64,000 bases of DNA, taken from the NCBI GenBank assembly GCA_010672825.2, contig JAAHFU020000001.1, forward strand, positions 1,426,001-1,490,000, written 5' to 3'. Below the pieces are notes generated by a model. That model was not told the origin of the DNA, ran no database searches, and saw only the letters and a list, made by a program, of their open reading frames with translations. Of the stretch, positions 8,636 through 18,077 are shown piece by piece; position 1 is the stretch's first letter, and each line of letters begins with the position of its first letter. Origin of the DNA: Leptolyngbya sp. SIO1E4. Lineage in GTDB: Bacteria > Cyanobacteriota > Cyanobacteriia > Phormidesmidales > Phormidesmidaceae. A program made the translations under genes and the position numbers.

Positions 8636-9333
8636 AGCTAGCGTTAGAGGTCCTCAGTGGGGGCCGATCACTTAGTCTAACGTTGCTGCTCCCCTAGGGC
8701 TGTGAGGGAAAGCCCGCCGCTTTAATCCGATTGGGATACCTCCCTTGATTGTGAGTCGCCGTAAGACTGTGAGTCACAGCACGAAAGAGGCTTTTTAAGT
8801 AATAGCCATTGTGATCAATGAGCCTGTCGCTGCACTCAACAAACTCACCCCTATCTTTGTCTTCTGGAATTCTCATAAACCTTGGACCCACGGCACAGAT
8901 TCAGAACACCTGGAAGGGGTTTTTTCGAGTTGAGGATATGGGCAAAACTAGCCCAATTTCGCAGTTAACAGGTATCTACTACAGGATTGGGGCCGGAATT
9001 CCGAAGGTGTCGCGACGGCCACCCCAGATGGGAGCGACGCGATCGCTCTAGGATTACAAATTCTCAGGCTCTTTGCCAAACTTCATAAAGAAGTACTAAT
9101 TCAATCTATGGGCAATGAAGCATTGACAAAGGCTGACCTCTGATATCAGGCGAGATTGCTCAATCTAGCGAAAAGGAATGTAACTGTTAAAAGTAACATT
9201 TTAATTTCATTGGCAGTAGGAAACTCAGCTTCATGAAAACTTGATGTAAGCTTAAATTCACTTGAAGAAAAGTCTCTAAAAGTATCTTGGGCCACATGCT
9301 GCCGCTTTGTCCTTTCGTGTCTCTTTAATCACC
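8636..9333. other. Long intergenic region, no gene recognised
   Basis: About 700 bp between the divergent ABC-F and small hypothetical genes. Short open frames exist on both strands, but none shows recognisable composition or motifs. The stretch 8760-8780 has the palindrome CTGTGAGTCACAG. The last ~200 bp are AT-rich and probably hold the promoter of the 9334 gene. Confidence 0.5.
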
Positions 9334-9546
9334 ATGAATACACAAAATAAGAGTTTCTATAACTTTGCAGTAACTCCAGGTACCCGTGATTACCGGGGCT
9401 TTTTCGTCCAAGATAGTACCTATGATTTGGTTCGAGTTGAGTCTTCGGGGTGGGCTTTTATTTGCCTCGACAACCACACTTGCTATTACGTTGATCCAGA
9501 AAATCTGCTAGAGGTTTGTAACTTAGATGACTCACCTCTGACGTAA
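9334..9546 (+). CDS. Hypothetical small protein
   Basis: A 70-residue protein starting MNTQNKSFYNFAVTPGTRDY. It is rich in aromatic residues and Asp, with no signal peptide or membrane segment. The alternating pattern (YDLVRVESSGWAFICLD) suggests a small beta-rich fold. I do not recognise the family. An in-frame TTG at 9307 would add nine residues; the ATG was preferred. The downstream neighbour is another small hypothetical gene on the same strand, 138 bp away. The balanced composition supports a real gene, but homology evidence is lacking. Confidence 0.5.
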   Translation: MNTQNKSFYNFAVTPGTRDYRGFFVQDSTYDLVRVESSGWAFICLDNHTCYYVDPENLLEVCNLDDSPLT

Positions 9547-9684
9547 TACTGAGCTTGAACTGTTTCAAAAGTTGAGCTTTCTTCTGCTTCACCCATCGCG
9601 GAAATTTTGACGGATAAACTGCATGGTTTGAAATCGTCACACAATCGACTTTACTCGACAGCGCATTGAACACCGCTTGACATT

Positions 9685-9882
9685 ATGAAAAATCTCAAAT
9701 CTGTTTACGCAGTCTACGTTTCTCCCCTGGCGATCGAACTTCGCAGCAAAGAACAAGCTGCCCTTGCCCATGGTCGGTTGGTCTGTAAGCAGACCAATTA
9801 TTCGAGCATCTTGCGATTTGCTCGGAATTTAGCCCTGCATCATCGCCTGCCGCTGCATAACTATGTGCAGGCAGAAGCCTAA
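9685..9882 (+). CDS. Hypothetical small basic protein
   Basis: A 65-residue, His- and Arg-rich protein beginning MKNLKSVYAVYVSPLAIELR, containing SKEQAALAHGRLVCKQTNYSS and ending LHNYVQAEA. It has no membrane segment or known motif. It lies downstream of another small hypothetical gene on the same strand and convergent to the AI-2E family gene. The HIP1-like GCGATCG at 9730 lies inside the frame. I cannot assign a function. Confidence 0.45.
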   Translation: MKNLKSVYAVYVSPLAIELRSKEQAALAHGRLVCKQTNYSSILRFARNLALHHRLPLHNYVQAEA

Positions 9883-9935
9883 AGGCTCAGACGCTCTAGG
9901 AGCGCTCAGAAACCTGGGAATCTTAAACGGATTCC

Positions 9936-11144
9936 TTATTCTTCAGTTGCAGTCATCGTGGGCACTGGCTGAGCCGGTGCCTGACTGGGACTTTCCTCGT
10001 TTCCATGGAGTTCTTCTGGGGTTGTTAGCAGAAGGCTCTCTTGCTCTCGAGATCGCTGAGCTGATCGGATTGCGGCCAGCGCTTCTTTCAGCACGACGGC
10101 AGAAGGCACCGCCACAACCACGCCTAGCAGGCCGCCAACCCGTGCCCCTGACAAGATGGCAATAAACACCCAAAACGGATTCAGCCCTGTGAAGCTGCCC
10201 AACACCCGTGGCGCAAGACCATTTTCAATGAGTTGTTGCACGATCACAGAGGCGGTAACAACTTGTACGGCAATACCGATATCTCGCAGCGCGACCAGGA
10301 GCGTGACGACGGCAATGCCGACTGTGCCGCCAAAGGGGAGCAATGCCGCCAGCCCAATGGTGAAGCCAAATAACAGGCCAAACGGCACTTGCAAGACCAA
10401 AAAGATAACGGTCAGCGTCGTGCCCATGCAGGTAGCAACAATAAATTGCCCCAAGAAATAATTGCGGAAGCTCAGACGCAGCGTATCTGAGAAGGGAGTC
10501 TGAATCGGTTGCGGCAACCAACCGAGCAGGCTGCTCCACACATCATCGCCATGCTGCAGCAGATAAAAGGTCAGCACGATTGTGAGAACCACATCCAGCA
10601 GCTTATTGGCAGTAAACACAGCCACACCCAGGGTCAGGTTCAAAGCTTCCCCCGCGATCGCTTCAAACTCTGCCTTCAAGCGATCGTTAATCTGGGACGT
10701 AATACCGTCCAGGTTAAAAGGCACCCCCCAAATTTCAAAGCGACTATCGAGGGTGAGTAACTGGTTTTTGCCAGAGTCAAACCACTCAGGCAATTTGCTG
10801 ACCAGCTGTTGGGCCTGATCAAAAATTAAGGGCAGTACGGTCAATGCAATGGTGAGAAACACCAACACCGTCCCCAGCAGCACCAGAATAGAAGACAGCC
10901 CTCGCTTTACCCCTAACCGATTGAGCCAGCCCACCGGATAGCTCAGCAAAAACGCCAGCAGCGCCGCCACCAGCACCGCCACTAAAATCGCTCGGAAGTA
11001 TTCAAAAATTTGCGCGATCGCCCACACATTCAACACCAAGAGTGGCGCTGCTAGCAAAATGAGGAGCGTGTGCGAGATCGGACTGAGTTCTCGCCACCAG
11101 CGCATCAGCCAACTCCGAGAGGAGGATTCAGCCAAGGGAGTCAT
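9936..11144 (-). CDS. AI-2E family transporter (PerM-like)
   Basis: A 402-residue polytopic membrane protein of the AI-2E exporter/PerM family. Hydrophobic segments cluster at the N-terminus (TLLILLAAPLLVLNVW, FRAILVAVLVAALLAFLLSY, ILVLLGTVLVFLTIALTV) and in the C-terminal half, where LLPFGGTVGIAVVTLLVAL and the GSFTGLNPFWVFIAIL motif are typical. A soluble amphipathic region (~110-170) separates them. Family members are linked to autoinducer-2 export or Na+/H+ antiport; the substrate here is not known. The gene is alone. The C-terminus is Pro/Glu/Ser rich. The ATG at 11144 is preceded by AAGGGAG-like sequence on the + strand only, so no clear RBS is seen. Confidence 0.9.
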   Translation of the reverse strand: MTPLAESSSRSWLMRWWRELSPISHTLLILLAAPLLVLNVWAIAQIFEYFRAILVAVLVAALLAFLLSYPVGWLNRLGVKRGLSSILVLLGTVLVFLTIALTVLPLIFDQAQQLVSKLPEWFDSGKNQLLTLDSRFEIWGVPFNLDGITSQINDRLKAEFEAIAGEALNLTLGVAVFTANKLLDVVLTIVLTFYLLQHGDDVWSSLLGWLPQPIQTPFSDTLRLSFRNYFLGQFIVATCMGTTLTVIFLVLQVPFGLLFGFTIGLAALLPFGGTVGIAVVTLLVALRDIGIAVQVVTASVIVQQLIENGLAPRVLGSFTGLNPFWVFIAILSGARVGGLLGVVVAVPSAVVLKEALAAIRSAQRSREQESLLLTTPEELHGNEESPSQAPAQPVPTMTATEE

Positions 11145-11243
11145 TGTGTCAGCTCAGAAAGAAACTAGGGAGTAACTGTCTTGGTTTTAGCCTAAAAGAG
11201 GGAGAGCAGGGAAGTAGAGGGAGTGAGAGATGGGGAGATAGGG

Positions 11244-11553
11244 TAGGGATGATTCTCTAGCAAAAGGAAATTGTGTTGACACCGCTTAGAGAGATAGATA
11301 ACTGCTTCGGTAGGGCGGTAAGACGGCAATTCCGGTGGTGCGTTGTGAGGTTGACTGGGGGTATTTCGCTACCCCCAGACCCCGTCAACCAGGACGTTCC
11401 GCTGTCCTGGACCTCGCGGAAAGGAGGGGGCAGTGAGGTTGATGGAACGGTTGGTTCCAGCTAAAGATTGGTTGAGTCATGGGAAGTTCGGCAAAGGTTA
11501 GTCGCCTCAGCAGATATTGAGAGTATTTTTCGCTGTTGAATGAATCAACCCTA
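11244..11553 (+). repeat. Dispersed repeat family B (MITE-like), copy 1
   Basis: A 310-bp element with terminal inverted repeats TAGGGATGATTC (11244-11255) and GAATCAACCCTA (11542-11553). It is flanked by 11-bp direct repeats that match at 10 of 11 positions (11233-11243 and 11554-11564). The middle holds two hairpins, 11355-11378 (9-bp stem, loop TTTCGC) and 11389-11410. It has no coding capacity, so it looks like a miniature transposable element. Other copies are at 43178-43488 (inverted) and 55332-55504 (internally deleted). Confidence 0.85.
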
Positions 11554-11606
11554 GAGAGATAGGGGGACTGAGTGAGTGGGGAATAGGAGGGTGGGAAGTG
11601 GGAGAA

Positions 11607-11646
11607 TCCCAAATCAGAAATCCAAAATCCAAAATCTAAAATCCAA
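11607..11646. repeat. CCAAAAT-type heptamer repeat
   Basis: Degenerate tandem heptamers (AATCCAAAATCCAAAATC) in the gap before the serine hydrolase gene. They are the same type as at 6625-6686. Confidence 0.75.
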
Positions 11647-11800
11647 CATTCTGAATGGGGACACACACTATCCTCAACAGCCTGTGCCCAATGCCCCATT
11701 CTTTCCTACGCTAAAAAATATCTATGGTTGACAGCTCAGGCTGATGATTGACAGCCAATTTCTCTAACCGTATATCCCCATCTCACTATCTCCAATTCCT

Positions 11801-12955
11801 ATGCCTTTGCATAAACGCCTTGTTTTACTCTTCACAGCAATCGTTCCAATCACCGGATCGCTGTTGGTAGATTGGCGTCTGGTTAATCGTGCGATCACGT
11901 ATCCTGAAGCCCCAATTATGGCAATTGACTGGTATCACCCTCGGACAACGGTGGTGGGGCAGTCCGGTCGCCCGCTGCCAGCCGCAACAGCGCAGCCCTC
12001 TGGTGCCCTGGCGGATGCCCTCAAGCAGGTCTCTGCCTATGTGCAGGAACGCAACTCTACCGGGCTAATTGTGATGCATCGCGGTGAAGTTGTGCTGGAG
12101 GAATATTGGCAGGGCTATGACGCTGACTCGGCCTTCAATGCCATGTCGATGTCGAAAACAATTGTGGGGCTACTAGTGGGGATGGCGATCGCGGAAGGCC
12201 ATATCGACACGATGGATGATCCAGTCACTCAGTACATTCCAGAGTGGAGCCAAGACGAGCGCGCCAATATCACCCTAAGAGACTTGCTCTACATGCAATC
12301 TGGTCTGCGGAATGAGCGCCGCACCGATACCCCTTTCTCAGACTTAGTGCAAATGTATTTGGGCTCTGATGTCGCTCGGGTGGCCCTCAACATCCCCAGT
12401 GTTGCCCCTCAAGGCCAGGCGTTTGAATACAACAATGTCAACACTCAAATTTTGGCAATTGTCTTACAGCGGGCGACCCAAATGTCCTATGCCGACTATC
12501 TTTCAACCCGTCTCTGGCAGCCCTTAGGCGCATCCGACGCCAGTGTATGGTTGGATCGCCCCCAGGGCAACGCCAAAACCTTTTGCTGCTTATTTGCCAC
12601 CATTCACGACTGGGCCAGGGTAGGGCAAATGTTGCTGAATCAAGGCCGGGTGGAGCAAACTCAAGTCGTTCCCTCAGACTGGATCCAACAAATGTTGACC
12701 CCCTCCCCGTTGGAGTCCACCTTTGGCACTCATATCTGGATCAAAGCCCGCACCCCCGATCATCCCAACGTCGATCAGGGCGCCACACAGCCCTTTCTGG
12801 CCCCAGATACCTTTTATCTCGACGGGCGCGACCTACAGCGCGTATACGTGATCCCTTCTCAGGAGTTAGTGATTGTCCGCATGGGGGAATGGCCTGAGAC
12901 TTGGGACGATGCTGTGATCCCGAATATTTTGGTCGAGGCGTTGAGGGGGGAGTAG
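11801..12955 (+). CDS. Serine hydrolase, beta-lactamase (class C)/PBP4*-like family
   Basis: A 384-residue protein with an N-terminal signal anchor (KRLVLLFTAIVPITGSLLV), so it probably acts in the periplasm or at the membrane. The active-site SxxK is S116-M-S-K119 in NAMSMSKTIVGLLVGMAI. A Y-x-N-like motif, EYNNVNTQ, follows, together with the IAEGHIDTMDDPVTQYIPEW stretch typical of the Beta-lactamase family. These proteins are usually esterases, DD-peptidases or related hydrolases, not necessarily antibiotic resistance enzymes. A classical KTG box is not obvious; the THIWIK region may replace it. Monocistronic; the substrate is unknown. Confidence 0.88.
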   Translation: MPLHKRLVLLFTAIVPITGSLLVDWRLVNRAITYPEAPIMAIDWYHPRTTVVGQSGRPLPAATAQPSGALADALKQVSAYVQERNSTGLIVMHRGEVVLEEYWQGYDADSAFNAMSMSKTIVGLLVGMAIAEGHIDTMDDPVTQYIPEWSQDERANITLRDLLYMQSGLRNERRTDTPFSDLVQMYLGSDVARVALNIPSVAPQGQAFEYNNVNTQILAIVLQRATQMSYADYLSTRLWQPLGASDASVWLDRPQGNAKTFCCLFATIHDWARVGQMLLNQGRVEQTQVVPSDWIQQMLTPSPLESTFGTHIWIKARTPDHPNVDQGATQPFLAPDTFYLDGRDLQRVYVIPSQELVIVRMGEWPETWDDAVIPNILVEALRGE

Positions 12956-13109
12956 AGGCATGGGGGAGTAGGGAGATAGGGAAAAACCATTCCCCCACTC
13001 CCCACCCTCCAATCACACATCCGATCCCCCAGCCTACCCGCCCGAATTCTATGATGGGAAAGGGAAAGCCCGTTGAATCTACCATCTCACCTGAGGGAGT
13101 TCAAAGACT

Positions 13110-14825
13110 ATGACGATCGCCCAACCGCGTGATGTTCAAACGCTAACCATTGCTGCTGACACCGAAGTGCTGCGATCGCGCAGTTGGAATCGCCTACGGT
13201 TTGAAATTGAATATGCCTTGGAACGGGGCACGACGGCTAATAGCTATTTGATTCGAGGTGATCACAAGGTACTGGTTGATCCCCCGGGTGAATCGTTTAC
13301 CGAAATTTTTCTCACAGCGCTGACCGAACAGATTGATCCCGCCACTCTGGACTACATCATTGTGGGGCACATTAACCCTAACCGGGCCGCCACCCTCAAA
13401 GTCTTGTTAGACAAAGCTCCCAATGCCACAATTATATGCTCTAACCCAGCTGCAAAAGCGTTAGAGGAGCTGATGGAAGGTCGTGCTTTGAAGGTGCAGG
13501 TCATCAAGGGAACGGGGGATGAGCTAGAGATTGGGCAAGGGCATCGTCTTCGCTTTATCCCTGTCCCGACCCCTCGCTGGCCTGACGGCTTGTGGACCTA
13601 CGATGAATACACCCAAGTTCTGTTTAGCAACAAGTTTTTCGGCATGCACCGCTGCGATGATGCTATCTATGACTTGAGCTGGAGAGCACTGCTAGAAGAC
13701 CGGCGATATTACTTTGACTGCTTAATGGCCCCTAATGCCCGTCAAGTTGCCGTCGCCCTCGAAAGGCTAGAGGATTTGTCCATCCGCCTGTTTGCCCCTG
13801 TCCACGGGCCAATTGTGCTTTATGGAGCGCGCGAGATCGTTCATGTCTATCAGAAGTGGAATCAGCAGCAAAAGGGCCAAGACCTATCTGTCACCATGAT
13901 TTATGCCTCGGCCTACGGCAATACGGCAACGGTCGCTCAGGCCCTGGCGCGAGGGGTTACCAAAGCAGGCGTTTCAGTAGAGTCCATCAACGCAGAACAT
14001 GCTGATCCTGACGATATTAAAGCCGTGCTCGAAAAGTCTTCTGGCTTTTTGATCGGCTCCCCTACCCTGGGAGGTCATGCCCCGACTCAAATTCAAACGG
14101 CCTTAGGCATTATCCTATCCACAGCGTCCAAGACGCAGCCAGCAGGGGTGTTTGGCTCCTTTGGTTGGAGTGGAGAAGCGATTGATCTGCTCGCGAGCAA
14201 GCTCAAAGACGGGGGCTATAGCTTGGCCTTTGACCCCATTCGTGTCAAGTTCAAACCCACGGAGAAAACGCTGCAATATTGTGAAGAAGTTGGCACTGAC
14301 TTTGCCCAAACCCTGAAAAAAGTCAAACGGGCCAAAACGCCTCGTACTCCCGCCACTTCAGTCGAACAAGCCATCGGGCGCTTGGTGGGGTCTCTCTGTG
14401 TCGTGACTACCCGTCGCGGTGAGGTTAGCAGTGCAATGTTGGCGTCCTGGGTATCTCAGGCAACGTTTGCTCCTCCTGGCTTTACCGTCGCTGTGGCCAA
14501 GGATCGCGCCATCGAATCCATGATGTATCCTGGGAGCCCTTTTGTCCTCAATATCTTGCTAGACGGTCAGCACTTGGGGCCAATGAAGCATTTTTTGAAG
14601 CCCTTTGCCCCTGGAGAAGACCGCTTTGAAGGCATCGACATAGCAGAGGCTGAGAACGGCGGCCCCTTTTTGCAGGATGCGATCGCCTACCTGGAGTGTG
14701 AAGTTGTTAACCGGATGGAGTGCGGCGATCATTGGGTCGTCTACGCCACCGTCAATGCCGGACAAGTGCTCCAACCTGATGGGAAGACTGCCGTACATCA
14801 GCGGAAGTCGGGAACACACTACTAG
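13110..14825 (+). CDS. flv1: Flavodiiron protein, Flv1 type
   Basis: A 571-residue cyanobacterial class-C flavodiiron protein: metallo-beta-lactamase-like domain (~30-255), flavodoxin domain (~260-410) and C-terminal flavin reductase domain (~425-570). These proteins pass photosynthetic electrons to O2. The diiron ligands are largely lost: H87 is kept, but the usual Glu, Asp and His are N89, N91 and R92 (GHINPNR), the next His is R156 and the bridging Asp is K175, while H232 is kept. This basic/neutral set marks the Flv1/Flv2 type, which works as a hetero-oligomer with a canonical partner (Flv3 or Flv4). No partner gene is in the window. Flv1 rather than Flv2 is inferred from the absence of the flv4-sll0218-flv2 arrangement. 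Confidence 0.88.
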   Translation: MTIAQPRDVQTLTIAADTEVLRSRSWNRLRFEIEYALERGTTANSYLIRGDHKVLVDPPGESFTEIFLTALTEQIDPATLDYIIVGHINPNRAATLKVLLDKAPNATIICSNPAAKALEELMEGRALKVQVIKGTGDELEIGQGHRLRFIPVPTPRWPDGLWTYDEYTQVLFSNKFFGMHRCDDAIYDLSWRALLEDRRYYFDCLMAPNARQVAVALERLEDLSIRLFAPVHGPIVLYGAREIVHVYQKWNQQQKGQDLSVTMIYASAYGNTATVAQALARGVTKAGVSVESINAEHADPDDIKAVLEKSSGFLIGSPTLGGHAPTQIQTALGIILSTASKTQPAGVFGSFGWSGEAIDLLASKLKDGGYSLAFDPIRVKFKPTEKTLQYCEEVGTDFAQTLKKVKRAKTPRTPATSVEQAIGRLVGSLCVVTTRRGEVSSAMLASWVSQATFAPPGFTVAVAKDRAIESMMYPGSPFVLNILLDGQHLGPMKHFLKPFAPGEDRFEGIDIAEAENGGPFLQDAIAYLECEVVNRMECGDHWVVYATVNAGQVLQPDGKTAVHQRKSGTHY

Positions 14826-15097
14826 CGCCAACAGGGGGATGGGGAGATAGAGGAAAGGGAAGAGATAAGGAGGGAACAGTCCATTAAAGAGCGCCCCATC
14901 GAAGAGCAACAAAGCTTTGCCCCCCGATGACAGCGCCTGAACTTAATGCTTCTTCACTCCCCACGGGAGTTGGGCTTCAGAATTGATGAGACGATGAATC
15001 TGACGCTTGTTTGTCGTTCAGGCGTTTGCATTTATATAGTTACTGACCCTTTGCTTCTTTAAAGATTCTGCTTTGCCAACGGTTGTTATCAGTTTCC

Positions 15098-16528
15098 ATG
15101 ACAGTCGCACCCTCACGGTCGAATACCCTCCCTCACTACCAAAAGATTTTTCATGCCCTTAATTCCTGCTTGCAACTAGCCCGTCGGAGCAATTCTGCTC
15201 GAATTGCCAGTCTGGCGTTTCCGCTGCCCCCATTAGACCCGCTCGCGGTTTTACTTACCCTTGCCGACGAACACCAGCGGCAATGCTATTTAGAGTCCCC
15301 TTCCCGAGGGCAGGCGATCGCAGCCTGGGATGAACTGGTCGGCCAAAGTTTCAGCGGGGGCGATCGCTTTCAAGCGGCCCGTGAGTATTTGGCAACCTGG
15401 CAAACCCGAGTTGAGGCAGCATCTCACCTGCAAGAAGGCCCCTATTTCTTTTGTAGCTTTTCTTTCTTTGACACGGTTGCCAAAGCCACAGAGGGGTTTG
15501 CACCCGCTACTGTGTTGCTGACCCGCTGGCAAGTAGTGCGGCAAAAAAAACAGTGCACGCTAATTGCCAATGCGTTGATTAAGCCCCATACAGTCTTGGC
15601 TCCCCTGGCCCGAACCATTGCCAAGCAGTTAGACCAGTTGCAATCAATACCCCTGATTTATTCATTTCAGGACACAGATACCTGGCAGCCTCAGTTACAA
15701 CCTCAGCTGCAGCCCCAGCTGTCCCCCAACGATGCTCAAACTTTTCAACACAAGGTACGGCAAACGTTAACAGCGATTGAGACGAGTCAGCTACAGAAAC
15801 AAGTGGTGGCTCATGCCCTAGAGGTCACCCGCAAGCAGCCTTTTCATCGGTCGATTTCTCTCCCCCGGCTGCGATCGCAACATCCTGACTGCTATGTGTT
15901 CTCGTTCTCAGGGGCACAAAACACCCACTTCATTGGGGCCAGTCCCGAACGGCTGCTCAGCATCCATCAGGGTCGCTTGGTCACAGATGCATTGGCCGGG
16001 TCAGCCCCCCGTGGGCAAAGTGCGGTCGCTGATTACACCCTAGGGCAGCAGCTCTTAAATACGCTCAAAGAACAGCGGGAACATCGGCTAGTGCTGGATT
16101 TCATTGTGCAGCAGCTACAGGCAGAGGGGCTCTCTCCTCGCTACAGTACCCCACCTGGTTTGTTGCGGTTGTCCCATATTCAGCATTTGCACACCCCCAT
16201 CTGTGCTGACTTACCAGACCATATCTCCCCTTTGACGCTGGTTGAAGCACTGCACCCAACCCCAGCGGTCGCTGGGGTGCCAACAGCGACCGCCTGTGAC
16301 TTTATCCGCCGGGGCGAACCCTGCGATCGCGGGCTGTATGCTGCTCCCCTAGGCTGGGTAGACCCCCACGGCAATAGCGAGTTCATTGTGGGTATTCGCT
16401 CGGCTCTGATTCAAGGGAATCGGGCTCGCCTCTACGCCGGGGCAGGGATTGTGGCGGGATCTGATCCCGCAAAAGAGCTGGCTGAAATTCAGCTCAAGCT
16501 GCAAGCCCTCGCAGAGGCGTTGGGGTAA
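15098..16528 (+). CDS. menF: Isochorismate synthase (menaquinone/phylloquinone pathway)
   Basis: A 476-residue chorismate-binding enzyme that converts chorismate to isochorismate, the first step to phylloquinone (photosystem I quinone). The C-terminal half carries the family motifs: GASPERLLSI, the turn LAGSAPRGQ, the IQHLHTPI segment, HPTPAVAGVP, and the Mg-binding/active-site region FIVGIRSALI...YAGAGIVAGSDPAKELAE. The N-terminal half is variable, as in other MenF proteins, with a Gln/Pro repeat (QPQLQPQLQPQL). An in-frame TTG at 15083 precedes the chosen ATG. No other men genes are nearby. Confidence 0.92.
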   Translation: MTVAPSRSNTLPHYQKIFHALNSCLQLARRSNSARIASLAFPLPPLDPLAVLLTLADEHQRQCYLESPSRGQAIAAWDELVGQSFSGGDRFQAAREYLATWQTRVEAASHLQEGPYFFCSFSFFDTVAKATEGFAPATVLLTRWQVVRQKKQCTLIANALIKPHTVLAPLARTIAKQLDQLQSIPLIYSFQDTDTWQPQLQPQLQPQLSPNDAQTFQHKVRQTLTAIETSQLQKQVVAHALEVTRKQPFHRSISLPRLRSQHPDCYVFSFSGAQNTHFIGASPERLLSIHQGRLVTDALAGSAPRGQSAVADYTLGQQLLNTLKEQREHRLVLDFIVQQLQAEGLSPRYSTPPGLLRLSHIQHLHTPICADLPDHISPLTLVEALHPTPAVAGVPTATACDFIRRGEPCDRGLYAAPLGWVDPHGNSEFIVGIRSALIQGNRARLYAGAGIVAGSDPAKELAEIQLKLQALAEALG

Positions 16529-16700
16529 AGGGTCGTTATGGGAACAGACAAGGAGCCCAGGAAAAGACAACAGGATGTCGCTTGCTTCTGCGTAACAGTA
16601 GGCAGCAGGATGCATAGAACGCTTGATTAGAGAGCAACAGCACAGTGGTTGTCTTTAACAGGTTGATTGGGCAAGGGGATTGAATATTAGAAGTCTGCAG

Positions 16701-17330
16701 TTATTCAGCGATCGCCGCTACCGCCATCAGGCCCCAGACCAGGCCAAAGCGGACACGCTGAGCCCGTTGAATCTGATACCCCGCTGCGGTCAGAAGGCGA
16801 TGCAGTTCAGCTTCGGAGTAGCATCGCTTGTAAGCTGGATCAAACCAACCCAACACCCAATCACATAGACGACAGACCCAAAAGTCGCGGCACCAGTCCA
16901 AAATAATTACCCGGCCGCCGGGGTGCAACACCCGCCGCATCTCAGCGAGGACAGCGGTCGGCTGGTCAAAATAATGAAACGCATTGGCACAGACCACAGC
17001 GTCAAACTGGGGATCCGACCAGGGTAAAGTTGTGGCAGCAACCTGGTGAAACCTGACGTGGGGGCAAGTGTTGCATTTTTGCCGAGCGATCGCCAGCATC
17101 TGTTCTGAGAAATCTATACCCACAACTGCCTGCTGAGGATGCTGGTTCGTCAGCAGATATTCGAGTTCCCCCGTGCCACAGGCCACATCCAATACCTTAT
17201 CTAAGGGGCCGATGTGGGCCCAGCCCACTAGAAAAGAGAGGGTGTTAGAGATATAGAAACGCCAGCGTTGGTCATAAATCCTAGCTAGGCGATCGTATTG
17301 CTGCTGTACAAGAGTTTCTATCGACGTCAT
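16701..17330 (-). CDS. SAM-dependent methyltransferase, class I (UbiE-like)
   Basis: A 209-residue class I methyltransferase. SAM-binding motif I is VLDVACGTGELEYLL, followed by VVGIDFSEQML (acidic residue after strand 2), DAVVCANAFHYFD (motif II) and the LHPGGRVIILDW post-motif. A Cys/Trp-rich stretch (WCRDFWVCRLCDWVLGWF) follows, and the last ~20 residues are hydrophobic, suggesting membrane association. The methyl acceptor is unknown. A start at 17387 would add 19 unconserved residues; the ATG at 17330 gives a normal N-terminus (MTSIETLVQQQYDRLA). It is convergent with menF across a ~170-bp gap. Confidence 0.88.
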   Translation of the reverse strand: MTSIETLVQQQYDRLARIYDQRWRFYISNTLSFLVGWAHIGPLDKVLDVACGTGELEYLLTNQHPQQAVVGIDFSEQMLAIARQKCNTCPHVRFHQVAATTLPWSDPQFDAVVCANAFHYFDQPTAVLAEMRRVLHPGGRVIILDWCRDFWVCRLCDWVLGWFDPAYKRCYSEAELHRLLTAAGYQIQRAQRVRFGLVWGLMAVAAIAE

Positions 17331-17437
17331 CCCAGTTCTCGATATTAGAGCGACAGATGAGGAATCTTCCCGCGATCGCGCCCACACGCCCTCCGGGCAG
17401 GCTGCACCCCAAAAGACAATTCCTTAGGACACAGGGT

Positions 17438-17537
17438 GATATAGCCTTGTTCGGTTGAGTCCAGTACATCTGGGTCAAGACAGGGTCTAGGGTTTGGGGT
17501 CTAGGGTGTGCTTGACCAGCCTGTATACCGCCATATA
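17438..17537 (-). repeat. Dispersed repeat family A, copy 2
   Basis: A near-full copy in inverse orientation, from GATATAGCCTTGTTCGG to GCCTGTATACCGCCATATA. It abuts the stop codon of the ArsN2-like gene (17540) and separates it from the methyltransferase gene. Confidence 0.9.
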
Positions 17538-17539
17538 CC

Positions 17540-18061
17540 TTAATTTGCGATGGCAGTGCCGTCAGAATCATCAGCAGTCAGCGGCAGCCATAGACACACA
17601 GCGGAGTCTGGGCAGAGGGTGCTAAATTCTGTCGTCTGCTGCAGAAGGGTAGGCACAGCCTGACGCGGGATGGGTTTAAACCCCAGCTTCGGGAAAAAGA
17701 ACTCGGCTGTCGTCGTCAGCAGATAGAGCGCTTGAATACCTTCTTCCTGGGCTTGTTGAATCAGTTGACGGCACAGCAGCTGACCATACCCCTGTTGACG
17801 AAACGGGGCTGCGATCGCCACCGAGCGCAACAGCCCATCATTGCCATGACGCTCAATCCCACCGACGCCAACGACGACTTTGTCGGCCCCTGCCAAGGCT
17901 TCGCTAACACCCACTAAGGCTTCATTGACTACCCCCAAATACAAGCCGTGAAGAATCTGCGGCAAATCCTCAGTCGGTAGATGACTCTGAGTGAGCCACT
18001 GTTGAATGAGGGAGAGATCGGCCTCAGTAGCGGGTTGTAGGTGCAGGTGGGGACGCGCCAT
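17540..18061 (-). CDS. GNAT acetyltransferase, ArsN2-like
   Basis: A 173-residue GNAT-fold N-acetyltransferase. The acetyl-CoA loop is RSVAIAAPFRQQGYGQLL, followed by ALYLLTTTAEFFFPKLGF and a C-terminal EFSTLCPDSAVCLWL. The LLTTTAE.FF..LGF plus CP.SA combination is that of the ArsN2 group found in arsenic resistance clusters. The neighbours support this: arsC, an aquaporin and arsR lie upstream on the same strand, 16 bp from arsC. Some ArsN proteins acetylate glufosinate-like arsenicals; the real substrate here is unknown. It is the last gene of the cluster. Confidence 0.8.
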   Translation of the reverse strand: MARPHLHLQPATEADLSLIQQWLTQSHLPTEDLPQILHGLYLGVVNEALVGVSEALAGADKVVVGVGGIERHGNDGLLRSVAIAAPFRQQGYGQLLCRQLIQQAQEEGIQALYLLTTTAEFFFPKLGFKPIPRQAVPTLLQQTTEFSTLCPDSAVCLWLPLTADDSDGTAIAN

Positions 18062-18077
18062 CGTCTCAGGAAAACCG

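Noticed and set aside
8694-8891. Minus-strand frame ending GRYPNRIKAAGFPSQP, considered as a transposase remnant
   Set aside because: I could not match it to a known transposase end; no inverted repeats or catalytic motifs are visible.
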